From the NCBI RefSeq assembly GCF_947500255.1, contig NZ_CANMRL010000001.1, positions 372,001-436,000 of the forward strand: DNA of 64,000 bases, read 5' to 3'. The notes under the pieces were generated by a model. It had not been told where the DNA came from. It searched no databases and saw only the letters and a list, made by a program, of their open reading frames with translations. A program made the translations under genes and the position numbers. Numbering within the stretch: the stretch's first letter is position 1; every line of letters begins with the position of its first letter. Source of the DNA: an uncultured Psychroserpens sp. (GTDB lineage Bacteria > Bacteroidota > Bacteroidia > Flavobacteriales > Flavobacteriaceae). Shown piece after piece: positions 17,386 through 26,387 of this stretch.

Positions 17386-18246
17386 TTATAACATCTGCAA
17401 AGTATTTACTTCTTGTTGTGTCAAATGCTTCCAATGTCCGCGAGGTAAATCTTTTTTCGTCAAGTGGCCAATCTGTACACAATCTACTTTAATAATATCA
17501 TACTTTAGATAATCAAAAATAGTATGTAAAATAGAATTACCTGTATTCTTTATTTTCAGACCAATTTTGGTTTTTGGCTGACCATCGATATAACTAACCT
17601 CTTCTACAGAAACAAGTTTACCTTCAAGTTTAAAGCCTTCTTGGATTTTTTTGAAATCATCAAACTTTAAGTTTTTATCTAGCTCTATTTCAAATAATCG
17701 TGCAACACCATTCTTAGAATTTGTAAACTTCTTAACTACTGCATCATCGTTAGTAAACAATAACAATCCTGTTGAGTTTCTTCCTAAGCGACCAATGGGT
17801 TTAATACGTGTGTTTGTAGAATTAGCGACCAAATCCATAACCGTTCGTCCTTTGCTCTCACTAGTTGTTGTGGCAAACCCTTTAGGTTTGTTTAGTAATA
17901 CATACGTTTTCTTTTCCGGATTAATTCGTGCACCATCAAAACGTACTTCATCATCTAGCTTCACTTTATAACCCATTTCGGTTACTACCTTTCCATTTAC
18001 CGTAACACTTCCGATAGAGATATGCATATCTGCATCTCTTCGAGAACAAATACCCGAATTTGCAATGTATTTGTTTAAACGTATTTCATCTGGATTAGAA
18101 ACTTTAGAAGTTGCAGATGCTTTCTTCTTAGGAAACCTGTTTCCTTTTGCATTATCTCCACCTCTACCATATTTTTTATTAGCAGGTTTCTGATCTCCTT
18201 TTCCCGAAGTTTTTCCTTTTCCGCTACGTCCTTGCTGTCTACTCAT
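17386..18246 (-). CDS. RluB/RsuA-family protein lacking catalytic residues
   Basis: A 286-residue protein with a basic, glycine-rich N-terminal tail (about 50 residues), an S4 RNA-binding domain (RLNKYIANSGICSRRDAD) and a pseudouridine synthase domain. The universally required aspartate of GRLD is Gly155 here (IGRLGRNSTGLLL). The active-site tyrosine is Phe185 (RLFEIEL), and the usual NRxVRR near the C-terminus is NSILHT (237-242). It may therefore bind rRNA without modifying it. The frame is intact and the rest is well conserved, so this is not decay. It is convergent with the methyltransferase gene. Confidence 0.85.
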   Translation of the reverse strand: MSRQQGRSGKGKTSGKGDQKPANKKYGRGGDNAKGNRFPKKKASATSKVSNPDEIRLNKYIANSGICSRRDADMHISIGSVTVNGKVVTEMGYKVKLDDEVRFDGARINPEKKTYVLLNKPKGFATTTSESKGRTVMDLVANSTNTRIKPIGRLGRNSTGLLLFTNDDAVVKKFTNSKNGVARLFEIELDKNLKFDDFKKIQEGFKLEGKLVSVEEVSYIDGQPKTKIGLKIKNTGNSILHTIFDYLKYDIIKVDCVQIGHLTKKDLPRGHWKHLTQQEVNTLQML

Positions 18247-18285
18247 GATGACTAAATTTTGCGCAAAGGTACTATAATAGTTGAA

Positions 18286-19236
18286 CTAATCTATAAATTT
18301 AGTTGTAGATTGACGCTCGCGGTTAACCGATAACTGAGTTACATCTGGTCTTGAGTAATGACCTACAGCATCAAAATTTTGACGTTCTTCTAAAACACGA
18401 TTGAAATCCAGCGTATGATATATTAATCCTTCTTTATGTAAAACAGGTTCTATCAACCATTCGCCATCTGGCCCAGCAATACAACTTCCACCATTAGCAA
18501 GAATCTCAGGTGCTTTCTCAAGAATTTGATTCAAATTTGGTGTGTCTTTCGGAAAATCATCCCTTGTCATTAAACTTGAAACTGAAATCACAAATGAACG
18601 TGACTCTCGAGCAATAAATCGTGTAATATCTTTTGTATTATGATCGCTTCCTGGCCATACAGCAATGTGCACATTTTCTCCTAAACCGTAGAGTGCTGCT
18701 CTTGGTAACGGCATCCAGTTTTCCCAACAATTAAGTCCGCCGAGCGTAAAATCCTTTAACGAATGTACTTGTAAACCATTACCATCACCTGGAGCCCAAG
18801 TTAAACGCTCATCATAGGTAGGTTGCAATTTTCTATGAACAGATTGCACCAAACCATCAGTATCAATATACACCAATGATGCATAAACACTATGACCACC
18901 TCTATCTGTAGGACGTTCAATAATACCTAAATACACGGCAATGCTATGCAGTTTAGCTAATTCGCAAACAGTATCTAAATCTCCTTTTTCAATCGTAATA
19001 GAATTGCTTACATAATGCGCATGCAATTCTTTATTGACCTTAGTATTCCATTCTGCTCCACCAGTTAGTGCTAACCAAAATGGATAACCTGGTACCAAGC
19101 CTTCACCAAAAACAATAAGTTCGGCTTGTTCTTTTGCTGCTTCAACAATAGAGTTTTCAACTTTTTTGAGAGTTTCTACTTTATTTAACCAAACTGGTGA
19201 AATTTGTGCTAGGGCAACTTTTAGTGTATGATTCAT
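18286..19236 (-). CDS. Nitrilase-superfamily carbon-nitrogen hydrolase
   Basis: A 316-residue enzyme with the complete catalytic triad: Glu45 in FGEGLVPGYP, Lys136 in HRKLQPTYDERLTW and Cys170 in GGLNCWENWMPL. The CWEN-MPL surroundings match true nitrilases (nitrile to acid plus ammonia) better than amidases. The start overlaps the stop of the UbiA-like gene by one base (TAATG), so it is probably translated from the isoprenoid operon. The physiological nitrile is unknown. The active site is intact. Confidence 0.87.
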   Translation of the reverse strand: MNHTLKVALAQISPVWLNKVETLKKVENSIVEAAKEQAELIVFGEGLVPGYPFWLALTGGAEWNTKVNKELHAHYVSNSITIEKGDLDTVCELAKLHSIAVYLGIIERPTDRGGHSVYASLVYIDTDGLVQSVHRKLQPTYDERLTWAPGDGNGLQVHSLKDFTLGGLNCWENWMPLPRAALYGLGENVHIAVWPGSDHNTKDITRFIARESRSFVISVSSLMTRDDFPKDTPNLNQILEKAPEILANGGSCIAGPDGEWLIEPVLHKEGLIYHTLDFNRVLEERQNFDAVGHYSRPDVTQLSVNRERQSTTKFID

Positions 19237-20138
19237 TAGATACGATTTAAAACAACATTTACATTAATTAAAACTATACAAAACACACCTGCCACTATAA
19301 TAAACTTTAAAATATTATGAAGTATCAAATAATGTGTTTTAGTATTAGATTTCCATAGCAATAGTAGAAAAACAAGAAGTAAAATTACAGAGAGGTAGAA
19401 AAATAAATACATGTGACCTACATTGTAATTATTGAGCAACAAATAAATAGGGACACTAGTAAGTGCGATCAAAGCAGTTAACATAAGCTTTGAGGCTTTT
19501 TCACCGTAAACAATAGGTATCGTTTTATAGTTGAGTAATAAATCCCCTTTCATGTTTTCTAAATCTTTGGTTAATTCTCGCATTGAAATCATTAAAAACA
19601 AGAAGATGGCGTGCACAAAAATAACAGACTCAAAATTCTTGTAGTATAGAAAAATGGCGAAAAAAGGGAGAATGGTAAGTATCGCAGAGGTCAAGTTTCC
19701 TATGAATGGAAGTTTCTTTAATTTATGTGAGTAGAACCAAATTCCGAAAATGTAAAACGAAAAAAATAATACCGCATAAAATGACACATAACTTGCCATG
19801 ATTACTGCCGAAAAATTTAATACAAAATAAAAAGAAAGTTTAGTGTTTTGACTTATCAGTCTATCAAGTTTAGACTTATTGGGTCTATTGATAAGATCTT
19901 TTTCAGAATCATAAAAATTATTAATGATATAACCTGCTGCAATGGTTACTGCAGAAGCTAAAACTAACATCAATAAGTTAAGGTCAAGCACCACTGCTTT
20001 AAGAGGCTTATCATGTGCTAAAATATAGATAGCTGTTAGGTATTGAGCAATAACAACAATAAGAATATTATAACCGCGAACCACAGAAAACATGCTAAAG
20101 AACTTTAGCAGAATATGTTTTTGTTTACGGGAAAACAT
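19236..20138 (-). CDS. UbiA-family prenyltransferase
   Basis: A 300-residue membrane protein with about eight helices. Two aspartate-rich prenyl-diphosphate binding sites are visible: NNFYDSEKDLINRP (residues 73-86) and RELTKDLENMKGD (188-200). Flavobacterial proteins of this type are annotated as geranylgeranylglycerol-phosphate geranylgeranyltransferase-like, but the acceptor cannot be read from sequence. It sits 10 bases downstream of mevalonate kinase in transcription order, consistent with use of mevalonate-derived prenyl diphosphate. Confidence 0.83.
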   Translation of the reverse strand: MFSRKQKHILLKFFSMFSVVRGYNILIVVIAQYLTAIYILAHDKPLKAVVLDLNLLMLVLASAVTIAAGYIINNFYDSEKDLINRPNKSKLDRLISQNTKLSFYFVLNFSAVIMASYVSFYAVLFFSFYIFGIWFYSHKLKKLPFIGNLTSAILTILPFFAIFLYYKNFESVIFVHAIFLFLMISMRELTKDLENMKGDLLLNYKTIPIVYGEKASKLMLTALIALTSVPIYLLLNNYNVGHMYLFFYLSVILLLVFLLLLWKSNTKTHYLILHNILKFIIVAGVFCIVLINVNVVLNRI

Positions 20139-20148
20139 AAATGACCTT

Positions 20149-21078
20149 TTAGAAGTTATATACGACTTCTAATTTATAATCTTTAAGTGAATGTTTAGCA
20201 CGATCGATATCTTCGGTAAAACCTAAGATATAACCTCCTCCGCCAGAACCGCAAAGTTTTAAGTAATACTCATTAGTTTCGATTCCTTTTTTCCACAGCT
20301 CATGAAACTGTTTTGGAATCATTGGTTTAAAATGGTTGAATACCACTTTAGATAATTGTTTTGTGTTTTTAAATAGCGATTTAATATCTCCTTTTAGGAA
20401 ATCATCTACACAAGCATCTGTATGTTTAATGAATTGATCTTTAAGCATACTTCTAAAGCCTTCTTGCTTCATGTTTTCCATAAAAATTCGAACCATAGGA
20501 GCAGTTTCTCCAATAATTCCAGAATCTAATAAAAACACAGCTCCTTTTCCGTTTGCTTGTTGCGCAGGAATTCCTGTAGCCTCAATATTATCTTTAGAAT
20601 TGATTAAGATTGGAATACTTAGGTAACTATTTAAAGGGTCTAAGCCTGATGACTTCCCATGAAAAAACGATTCCATTTCAGAAAAAATAACTTTAAGTTT
20701 CAATAACTTTTCTCGAGTTAGGTTTTCTAAAACTGTAATTTTATCATGTGCATATTTATCGTAAATCGCAGCAACTAGAGCGCCACTACTCCCAACACCA
20801 TAGCCTTGAGGTATTGACGAATCAAAATACATCCCAGCATCTACATCACGACTTAAAACTTCAATATCAAACGTTACCAATTCATCATCAATATCTTTGA
20901 GATAAGACACAAACTGCTTTAAGCTTTCATTAGATTTTACAGCATCGTGCGACGGATTTTCATCTGTCTTTAATGCGCCGTTGTAAAAATTATAAGGGAT
21001 AGATAAACCTTTAGAATCTTTGATAATTCCATACTCACCAAAGAGTAGAATTTTTGAATAAAAAAGAGGTCCTTTCAT
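20149..21078 (-). CDS. GHMP kinase, probable mevalonate kinase
   Basis: A 309-residue soluble kinase with the three GHMP motifs: YSKILLFGEYG at the N-terminus, the ATP-binding PQGYGVGSSGALVAAIYD near residue 90, and LKLCGSGGGGYILGF near the C-terminus. It would phosphorylate mevalonate in the mevalonate pathway. Adjacency to diphosphomevalonate decarboxylase (90 bases upstream) supports this over galactokinase or phosphomevalonate kinase. It is somewhat shorter than eukaryotic enzymes, as usual for flavobacteria. Confidence 0.85.
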   Translation of the reverse strand: MKGPLFYSKILLFGEYGIIKDSKGLSIPYNFYNGALKTDENPSHDAVKSNESLKQFVSYLKDIDDELVTFDIEVLSRDVDAGMYFDSSIPQGYGVGSSGALVAAIYDKYAHDKITVLENLTREKLLKLKVIFSEMESFFHGKSSGLDPLNSYLSIPILINSKDNIEATGIPAQQANGKGAVFLLDSGIIGETAPMVRIFMENMKQEGFRSMLKDQFIKHTDACVDDFLKGDIKSLFKNTKQLSKVVFNHFKPMIPKQFHELWKKGIETNEYYLKLCGSGGGGYILGFTEDIDRAKHSLKDYKLEVVYNF

Positions 21079-21168
21079 GTATTTTAGCGATTAGCTTTAA
21101 CAAATATACGTATTATTCCAGTATGTCGTTTATAATCAATAGTTAAGACATTTATAAATTATTAACAT

Positions 21169-22254
21169 TTAAGCGTTAATTAATTGAGCTCCAAATCCTA
21201 TTTGATCGCTAATATAATGTCCGTTTTGACAATATCCAACTAATTCATTTTTAATAAAGTCTAGTACAGTTTCTTTTTCATTTTCAGGATACAACACATG
21301 CACATTAGCTCCGGCGTCTAAAGTAAAACATACTTTTGAGTTAGTTGCATTTCTATAAGCCCAAATTTTATTGATAATTTCTAAAGTATTAGGTTTCATC
21401 AAAATGAAATAAGGCATACTCGTCATCATCATGGCGTGTAAGGTAAGGGCCTCACTTTCTACAATCTTGATAAATGCATCAACATCTCCATTTTTAAAAA
21501 TAGAAATGAGCTGAGACATATGTTCATGAGCTTGTTCAAAACGACGATGTGCAAATGGATGATTATGCATCAAGTTATGGCCAACAGTACTACTTACCTG
21601 CTTTTCTCCTTTATCAACCAATAAAATAGTGTCTTGGTAATTTTTAAATTTTTGATGCACCTCATACGGATATTTAACACCATAAAGATCAGAACTTCCT
21701 TCTATTTCTTGATGTGTTCCCCAAACGATTAAGTCACCTTCAATACTTCGGCACGCACTTCCAGAACCTAAACGCGCTAAAAAAGATGCTTTTTGGTTGA
21801 ACATGGCTTCAGAAATATCTCCTAAAAGTACTCTTTCAACACTCATTAAACACAAAGCCAAGGCACTCATTCCTGAAGCGGAAGATGCAATACCAGAACT
21901 ATGTGGAAATGTGTTAGCTGTTTCAATCTTAAAGTGATACACTTTTAAAAACGGAACATAGCGTTCGATACGCTTAAAAAACGTTTCAATTTTTGGTTTG
22001 AAATCGTCTTTTTTTTCATCATCTAGATAGACTTCAAATGAAAACTCACTAGAAGTTTCTTTTTTTGAAAAACTAAGAGTAGTTGTTGTTTTACAGTGAT
22101 CTAATGTAAAACTTACCGAAGGATTTTCTGGAATTTGGTGTTCTTTTTTTCCCCAATATTTCACTAAAGCAATGTTACTAGGAGATGACCAAGTAAAACT
22201 GCCATTGTCGATAGTTTTCACATAAGGTCTTGAAATAAAATAATTTTCAGTCAT
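21169..22254 (-). CDS. mvaD: Diphosphomevalonate decarboxylase
   Basis: A 361-residue GHMP-superfamily enzyme that converts mevalonate diphosphate to isopentenyl diphosphate. The diagnostic block SPSNIALVKYWGKKE is near residue 25, the phosphate loop FPHSSGIASSASGMSALAL near residue 130, and CFTLDAGANVHVLYP near the C-terminus. All are well conserved. It is the first gene of the minus-strand isoprenoid group (decarboxylase, kinase, UbiA, nitrilase). Confidence 0.93.
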   Translation of the reverse strand: MTENYFISRPYVKTIDNGSFTWSSPSNIALVKYWGKKEHQIPENPSVSFTLDHCKTTTTLSFSKKETSSEFSFEVYLDDEKKDDFKPKIETFFKRIERYVPFLKVYHFKIETANTFPHSSGIASSASGMSALALCLMSVERVLLGDISEAMFNQKASFLARLGSGSACRSIEGDLIVWGTHQEIEGSSDLYGVKYPYEVHQKFKNYQDTILLVDKGEKQVSSTVGHNLMHNHPFAHRRFEQAHEHMSQLISIFKNGDVDAFIKIVESEALTLHAMMMTSMPYFILMKPNTLEIINKIWAYRNATNSKVCFTLDAGANVHVLYPENEKETVLDFIKNELVGYCQNGHYISDQIGFGAQLINA

Positions 22255-22341
22255 GTACTATTTAATTCTAAGAAATACTGTAAATGACAGCATAACAACA
22301 ATAGTCAATTAATTTTTAGCAAAAATAGTGAATATCTCTTG

Positions 22342-22884
22342 TTATTTTTCATTTTCTAAAGACATTGCCAATAACTTTACCATGGTTCTATAATTTCTAG
22401 ATGTTGCTCTTACATTTAGCTTCTTTTCAAACATATTCATATTGAATTTTGATTTGCCATAACCTACAGATGAATAAAAATATAGGCAATCTTTAATAAT
22501 TTGAAACTCTTCATTGTCATAAGTGATTTGCATCACCTCGTTAACTAATTCTTTTTTAGGGATCCTGCTAAGTATAGTGAAATAACTATTCTCTTTTTTC
22601 TCTTCGGAAAATGGGCAAGCATCAAAAATCTGTTCTATTTCATTTCTAGTTCTCGCCATAACTGGGACTTCAAATCCGAAATGATCTAAAATCGCTTGTT
22701 GAACGATCTGTTCTACTTTTTCATAATCTTTTTCTGAAGATTTCAATATGATGTTTCCGCTTTGAATATAAGTTTTCACGTCTACAAATCCTTGTTTAGA
22801 CAGTAACTCACGTAATTCGGCCATAGGCACTTTTTTATGACCGCCAACATTAATTCCTCTTAAAAGTACAAGGTATATATTCAT
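22342..22884 (-). CDS. DUF1697 protein
   Basis: A 180-residue soluble protein of family DUF1697: IYLVLLRGINVGGHKKVPMA opens it and VKTYIQSGNIIL follows. The start was placed at 22884 within an ATGATGA overlap with the stop of the preceding flavoprotein gene; the alternative ATG is 3 bases upstream, and a longer frame has no family-like residues. The overlap indicates translational coupling. The function of DUF1697 is unknown. Confidence 0.85.
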   Translation of the reverse strand: MNIYLVLLRGINVGGHKKVPMAELRELLSKQGFVDVKTYIQSGNIILKSSEKDYEKVEQIVQQAILDHFGFEVPVMARTRNEIEQIFDACPFSEEKKENSYFTILSRIPKKELVNEVMQITYDNEEFQIIKDCLYFYSSVGYGKSKFNMNMFEKKLNVRATSRNYRTMVKLLAMSLENEK

Positions 22885-24095
22885 CATTTTGATATGGCTT
22901 TTGCAGCAATATAAGCTCCTGTCCAAGCATTCTGAAAGTTAAATCCTCCAGTAACAGCATCTATATTTAAAATCTCACCTGCAAAATACAGATTTTCATA
23001 AAATTTACTTTCAAAGGTTTTGAAATTTACTTCTTTAAGGTTAATGCCACCAGCCGTTACAAACTCTTCTTTGAAAGTACTTTTACCGTTTACAGCAAAT
23101 ACAGCCTGTGTAAGCTGTGAAGCCAATTGTTCGGTTTGGAATTTATTAAGATCTGCCCAACGTGTGTCATTAGTTATGTTTGAGGCCAATACTAATTTTT
23201 GCCATAAACGTTTTGGTAATTCAAATTGCGCCAATTTAAGCACTGTTTTTCTAGCTAAATCTTGTTTTAGAGTCTTTAAATGATCTAAGCAATCGTCTAA
23301 TGATTGTTTAATAAAGTTCACTTCAATTTGAAACTTATAATCACGTTTAGCCAATTCTATGGCTCCAAAAGCAGAGAGCTTTAAAATGGCTGGAGCACTC
23401 ATGCCAACATGTGTGATTAGCAATGGTCCTTCGCTCCATAGATTTGAACCTTTTACTTTTACTTCAACATCTAAGGCAACAACGCCAGGAATACCTTTAA
23501 TGCGCTCATCTTTAATATCAAATGTAAATAAGGACGGAACTGGTTGAACTACAGTATGACCTAACTCTTCTAACACCTTCCAAATTTTAGGATTACTACC
23601 AGTAGCTACCATTATTTTTTTTGCCGAAAAATCACCTTGAGTTGTCTCTAATAGCCATTGTTCATTTGACTGTTTTAAAGACTTCAGTACATGATTATAC
23701 AGGACATCAACCTTATGTTTTTTTACTTCGTTTAAAAAGCAATCAATAATCGTTTGAGACGAATTGGTTACAGGAAACATACGTCCATCATCTTCAATTT
23801 TTAAGGCCACACCTCTTTTATCGAACCACTCAATAGTATCACCTGTCATAAATTGGTGAAATGGTCCTAAGAGCTCTTTTTCCCCTCTTGGATAATTACC
23901 TACTAGTTCAGGTGGCACAAACTCGGCATGCGTTACATTACATCGTCCTCCTCCAGATATTTTTACTTTTTGAAGTCCTGTTTTTCCACGTTCGAGAATA
24001 GCGACACTTAGGTTTGGATTGAGTTCGGCAATATTAATAGCTGCAAAAAAACCTGCCGCACCTCCTCCAACTATTATTACATCATATGATTTCAT
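22884..24095 (-). CDS. BaiN/YhiN-like FAD-binding oxidoreductase
   Basis: A 403-residue flavoprotein of the HI0933/BaiN group. The FAD dinucleotide motif VIIVGGGAAGFFAAIN is at the N-terminus, followed by KISGGGRCNVTHAE, MVATGSNPK and the C-terminal LYFAGEILNIDAVTGGFNFQ, all hallmarks of the family. It is probably cytoplasmic; the substrate is not known from sequence. It overlaps the GDPD gene upstream by 4 bases (ATGA) and DUF1697 downstream, forming a three-gene coupled operon. Confidence 0.9.
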   Translation of the reverse strand: MKSYDVIIVGGGAAGFFAAINIAELNPNLSVAILERGKTGLQKVKISGGGRCNVTHAEFVPPELVGNYPRGEKELLGPFHQFMTGDTIEWFDKRGVALKIEDDGRMFPVTNSSQTIIDCFLNEVKKHKVDVLYNHVLKSLKQSNEQWLLETTQGDFSAKKIMVATGSNPKIWKVLEELGHTVVQPVPSLFTFDIKDERIKGIPGVVALDVEVKVKGSNLWSEGPLLITHVGMSAPAILKLSAFGAIELAKRDYKFQIEVNFIKQSLDDCLDHLKTLKQDLARKTVLKLAQFELPKRLWQKLVLASNITNDTRWADLNKFQTEQLASQLTQAVFAVNGKSTFKEEFVTAGGINLKEVNFKTFESKFYENLYFAGEILNIDAVTGGFNFQNAWTGAYIAAKAISK

Positions 24096-24778
24096 AGGCG
24101 ATCTGGATTATCAGAAATTATAGCATCTACACCATAAGTTTTCATTCGTTGAATGGTTTGAACGTCATTGACCGTCCATGTAATGACTTTATAACCTTCC
24201 TTTTGAGCTCGTTTCACATTTTCACGTGTTACCAAAGCTACATTTGGATGAATAGCATAAGCATTTATAGTATTAGCAAATTCTAAAGCATCAGTAACAC
24301 TAGCTTTTGTTAGAATCGCTAAACGCAAATTAGCATTGATTTTAAACACCGTTTCAAGTTCATGGTGCTGAAAACTTGAGATGATAAAATCTTCGGCTGT
24401 CCATCCTTTAGTATTCATAAAATGAGTGACTACATTGCATGTTTCTAGAGCTGTATCCTTTCCTTTGAGTTCTATATTGAGTATACATTTTCTATCAATG
24501 ATATTTAAGACCTCTTCCAAAGTTGGAATAGCATATTGGCCATCAACCTTTATTTTTTTCAACTCACTTAAGGTATGTTTAGATACTTCTCCCATCCCAT
24601 TGGTCATTCTATCCAGAGTAAAATCATGAAATACAACAAGTTCACCAGAAGCACATTTATGAACATCAACTTCAATACCATCTACATTAAGTTCCATTGC
24701 CTTTTCTATAGACTCAAGAGTATTTTCAGCGATATGGCCTTTAGCGCCTCTATGTCCAATTTTAAGTGGTTTTTTCAT
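24092..24778 (-). CDS. Glycerophosphodiester phosphodiesterase
   Basis: A 228-residue GDPD with the TIM-barrel catalytic motifs: IGHRGAKGHIAENTLESI at the start, GIEVDVHKCASGELVVFHD and ILNIELKG. It hydrolyses glycerophosphodiesters to glycerol-3-phosphate and an alcohol. I chose the ATG at 24778 because family members begin a few residues before HRG. An upstream ATG at 24847 adds 23 hydrophobic residues that could act as a signal anchor, so a periplasmic form is possible. It is first in the operon with BaiN and DUF1697. Confidence 0.87.
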   Translation of the reverse strand: MKKPLKIGHRGAKGHIAENTLESIEKAMELNVDGIEVDVHKCASGELVVFHDFTLDRMTNGMGEVSKHTLSELKKIKVDGQYAIPTLEEVLNIIDRKCILNIELKGKDTALETCNVVTHFMNTKGWTAEDFIISSFQHHELETVFKINANLRLAILTKASVTDALEFANTINAYAIHPNVALVTRENVKRAQKEGYKVITWTVNDVQTIQRMKTYGVDAIISDNPDRL

Positions 24779-24853
24779 AGAGTATAAAAGTATTAAATTC
24801 AACTGTAGAACTATCAACAAAACTAATTTTATCAAATCTTTATACACTTAGTT

Positions 24854-24885
24854 TTGTGATTCTCAAGAAAAAGGCTTTAACTTTA
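24854..24885 (+). promoter_or_regulatory. Flavobacterial-type promoter
   Basis: TTG at 24854-24856, a 21-base spacer, and TAACTTTA at 24878-24885 lie 19 bases before the ATG at 24904. This fits TTG-N17-23-TAnnTTTG with one mismatch and would give a very short leader. It overlaps the 5' end of the longer, less favoured GDPD frame. Confidence 0.55.
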
Positions 24886-24903
24886 TTTTGAAAACAGATT
24901 TTT

Positions 24904-25713
24904 ATGCGCTCACATTTCAATTTAGTTGTTCTTTTAATAGTCCTCACAGCATCATGTGATACTGGAAAACTAACCGTAATTGCAGATCTACCATCTAGTT
25001 TAAAAGAAACCTCAGCGATTGAAGTCACTAAAAATCCTGAGTTATTATGGGTTATTGAAGATGCTGGTAATAAGAATAATTTATATGCACTTAACCGTGA
25101 AGGTTCTATTATCAAAGACATAGATATTGACAATATTCAGAATATTGATTGGGAAGACCTCACCTCAGATGATGATGGAAATATGTATATAGGCGACTTT
25201 GGAAACAACTCAAAAAAGCGTAAAAACTTTGCTATATATAAAGTAACAAATCCCAAAAACATTGATAAATCTACGACTGCTAATGTGATTAGTTTTACAC
25301 TTCCTAAGAAGATAAAGTCTAAGGATTTTGAATCTTTCTTTTTATATAATAATGCGTTCTATCTATTCAGTAAAGATCATAAGAAATGTAAATTATTTAA
25401 GGTTCCAAATACCATAGGCGATCATGTGGCTGAGTTTATTTCAGAATATAAATTTGAAGGGAAATACAAGAAAGTGACTTCGGCCGATATTAGCGACGAT
25501 GGAAGAACAGTGGTATTACTCACACATGACAAGCTATGGAAATTAACCAATTACACCTCTGATGACTTTTTTAACGGAACCGTAGAGACAGTCAAATTTG
25601 AGCATGACTCTCAAAAAGAAGGCATTACATTAATAAATTCGAACACTGTTTTAATTACAGATGAAAAAACAAAAAATGAAGGCGGAAATATTTATAGTTT
25701 TAGTTTTGATTAA
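24904..25713 (+). CDS. Putative lipoprotein with beta-propeller-like repeats
   Basis: A 269-residue lipoprotein with lipobox LTASC (Cys18). The mature chain has repeated short beta-segments such as LLWVIEDAGNKNNLYAL, DWEDLTSDDDGNMYIGDFG and YKKVTSADISDDGRTVVLLT, resembling a propeller of the SdiA-regulated or phytase-like type. The enzymatic activity is unknown. It is divergent from the GDPD operon. Its stop codon overlaps the stop of the convergent channel gene, both sharing the tetranucleotide TTAA. Confidence 0.72.
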   Translation: MRSHFNLVVLLIVLTASCDTGKLTVIADLPSSLKETSAIEVTKNPELLWVIEDAGNKNNLYALNREGSIIKDIDIDNIQNIDWEDLTSDDDGNMYIGDFGNNSKKRKNFAIYKVTNPKNIDKSTTANVISFTLPKKIKSKDFESFFLYNNAFYLFSKDHKKCKLFKVPNTIGDHVAEFISEYKFEGKYKKVTSADISDDGRTVVLLTHDKLWKLTNYTSDDFFNGTVETVKFEHDSQKEGITLINSNTVLITDEKTKNEGGNIYSFSFD

Positions 25714-26387
25714 TCGTTAGACTTTGCATTATGCTGAATATATTTCCCAACAACAATTGCCGTTACTATCACTAAATAAAACTGCCCCATAAGTCCAGTA
25801 ATTAACGACGCTTTTTGTGCGAGAGGTGACACAGGAACTATATCACCATAACCAATAGTCATCAACGTAATATAGGAATAGTACATTATCGAGTCTAGAC
25901 CCATAGATGCATTAGTGGAGTCAATTACAATACCTTTAAAAGAGTTAGGTTCTACAATTTCTATAGTTGTAAAAAGAAAAAACGCAATAAAGCCAAGAGA
26001 AATATAACCACACATAAGCCCAATAACCACAAGGTTATTAACACGTTTGGCTTTCCATATTTGAAGTATAATCTGGTGAGCAACGATAATATAAAAAATA
26101 AAATAAACGCTTAATCTTATGAGGAAATTCTCTTGAAACTCAGTTTGTCTATTCATCATACTACTGCCAAATACCACAAGAGATATCCCAAAGAGAATAA
26201 TTAAAAACCACATGAGTTTTCTTTTTTTCGATACTAAAAAAATGCCAGCTATGGTATTAACCAAAAACAAGATTGGTGTTAACACATTTTCAAAAAATTC
26301 ACTAGGAAATAGCAACGATCCAAACAATATAAACAATTGTGTCGCAAAGAAAATTTCGAATCTATGTTTATATAAATCTTTAATCAT
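25710..26387 (-). CDS. Two-pore-helix type potassium channel
   Basis: A 225-residue membrane protein with about six helices and one pore loop carrying the K+ selectivity filter TIGYGD (residues 177-182). The last helix plus pore resembles KcsA-like Ion_trans_2 channels. There is no cytoplasmic RCK domain; only about 15 residues follow the last helix. It overlaps the end of the RND permease gene by 8 bases, so it is translated as the fourth gene of the efflux operon, an unusual partner. Confidence 0.88.
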   Translation of the reverse strand: MIKDLYKHRFEIFFATQLFILFGSLLFPSEFFENVLTPILFLVNTIAGIFLVSKKRKLMWFLIILFGISLVVFGSSMMNRQTEFQENFLIRLSVYFIFYIIVAHQIILQIWKAKRVNNLVVIGLMCGYISLGFIAFFLFTTIEIVEPNSFKGIVIDSTNASMGLDSIMYYSYITLMTIGYGDIVPVSPLAQKASLITGLMGQFYLVIVTAIVVGKYIQHNAKSND

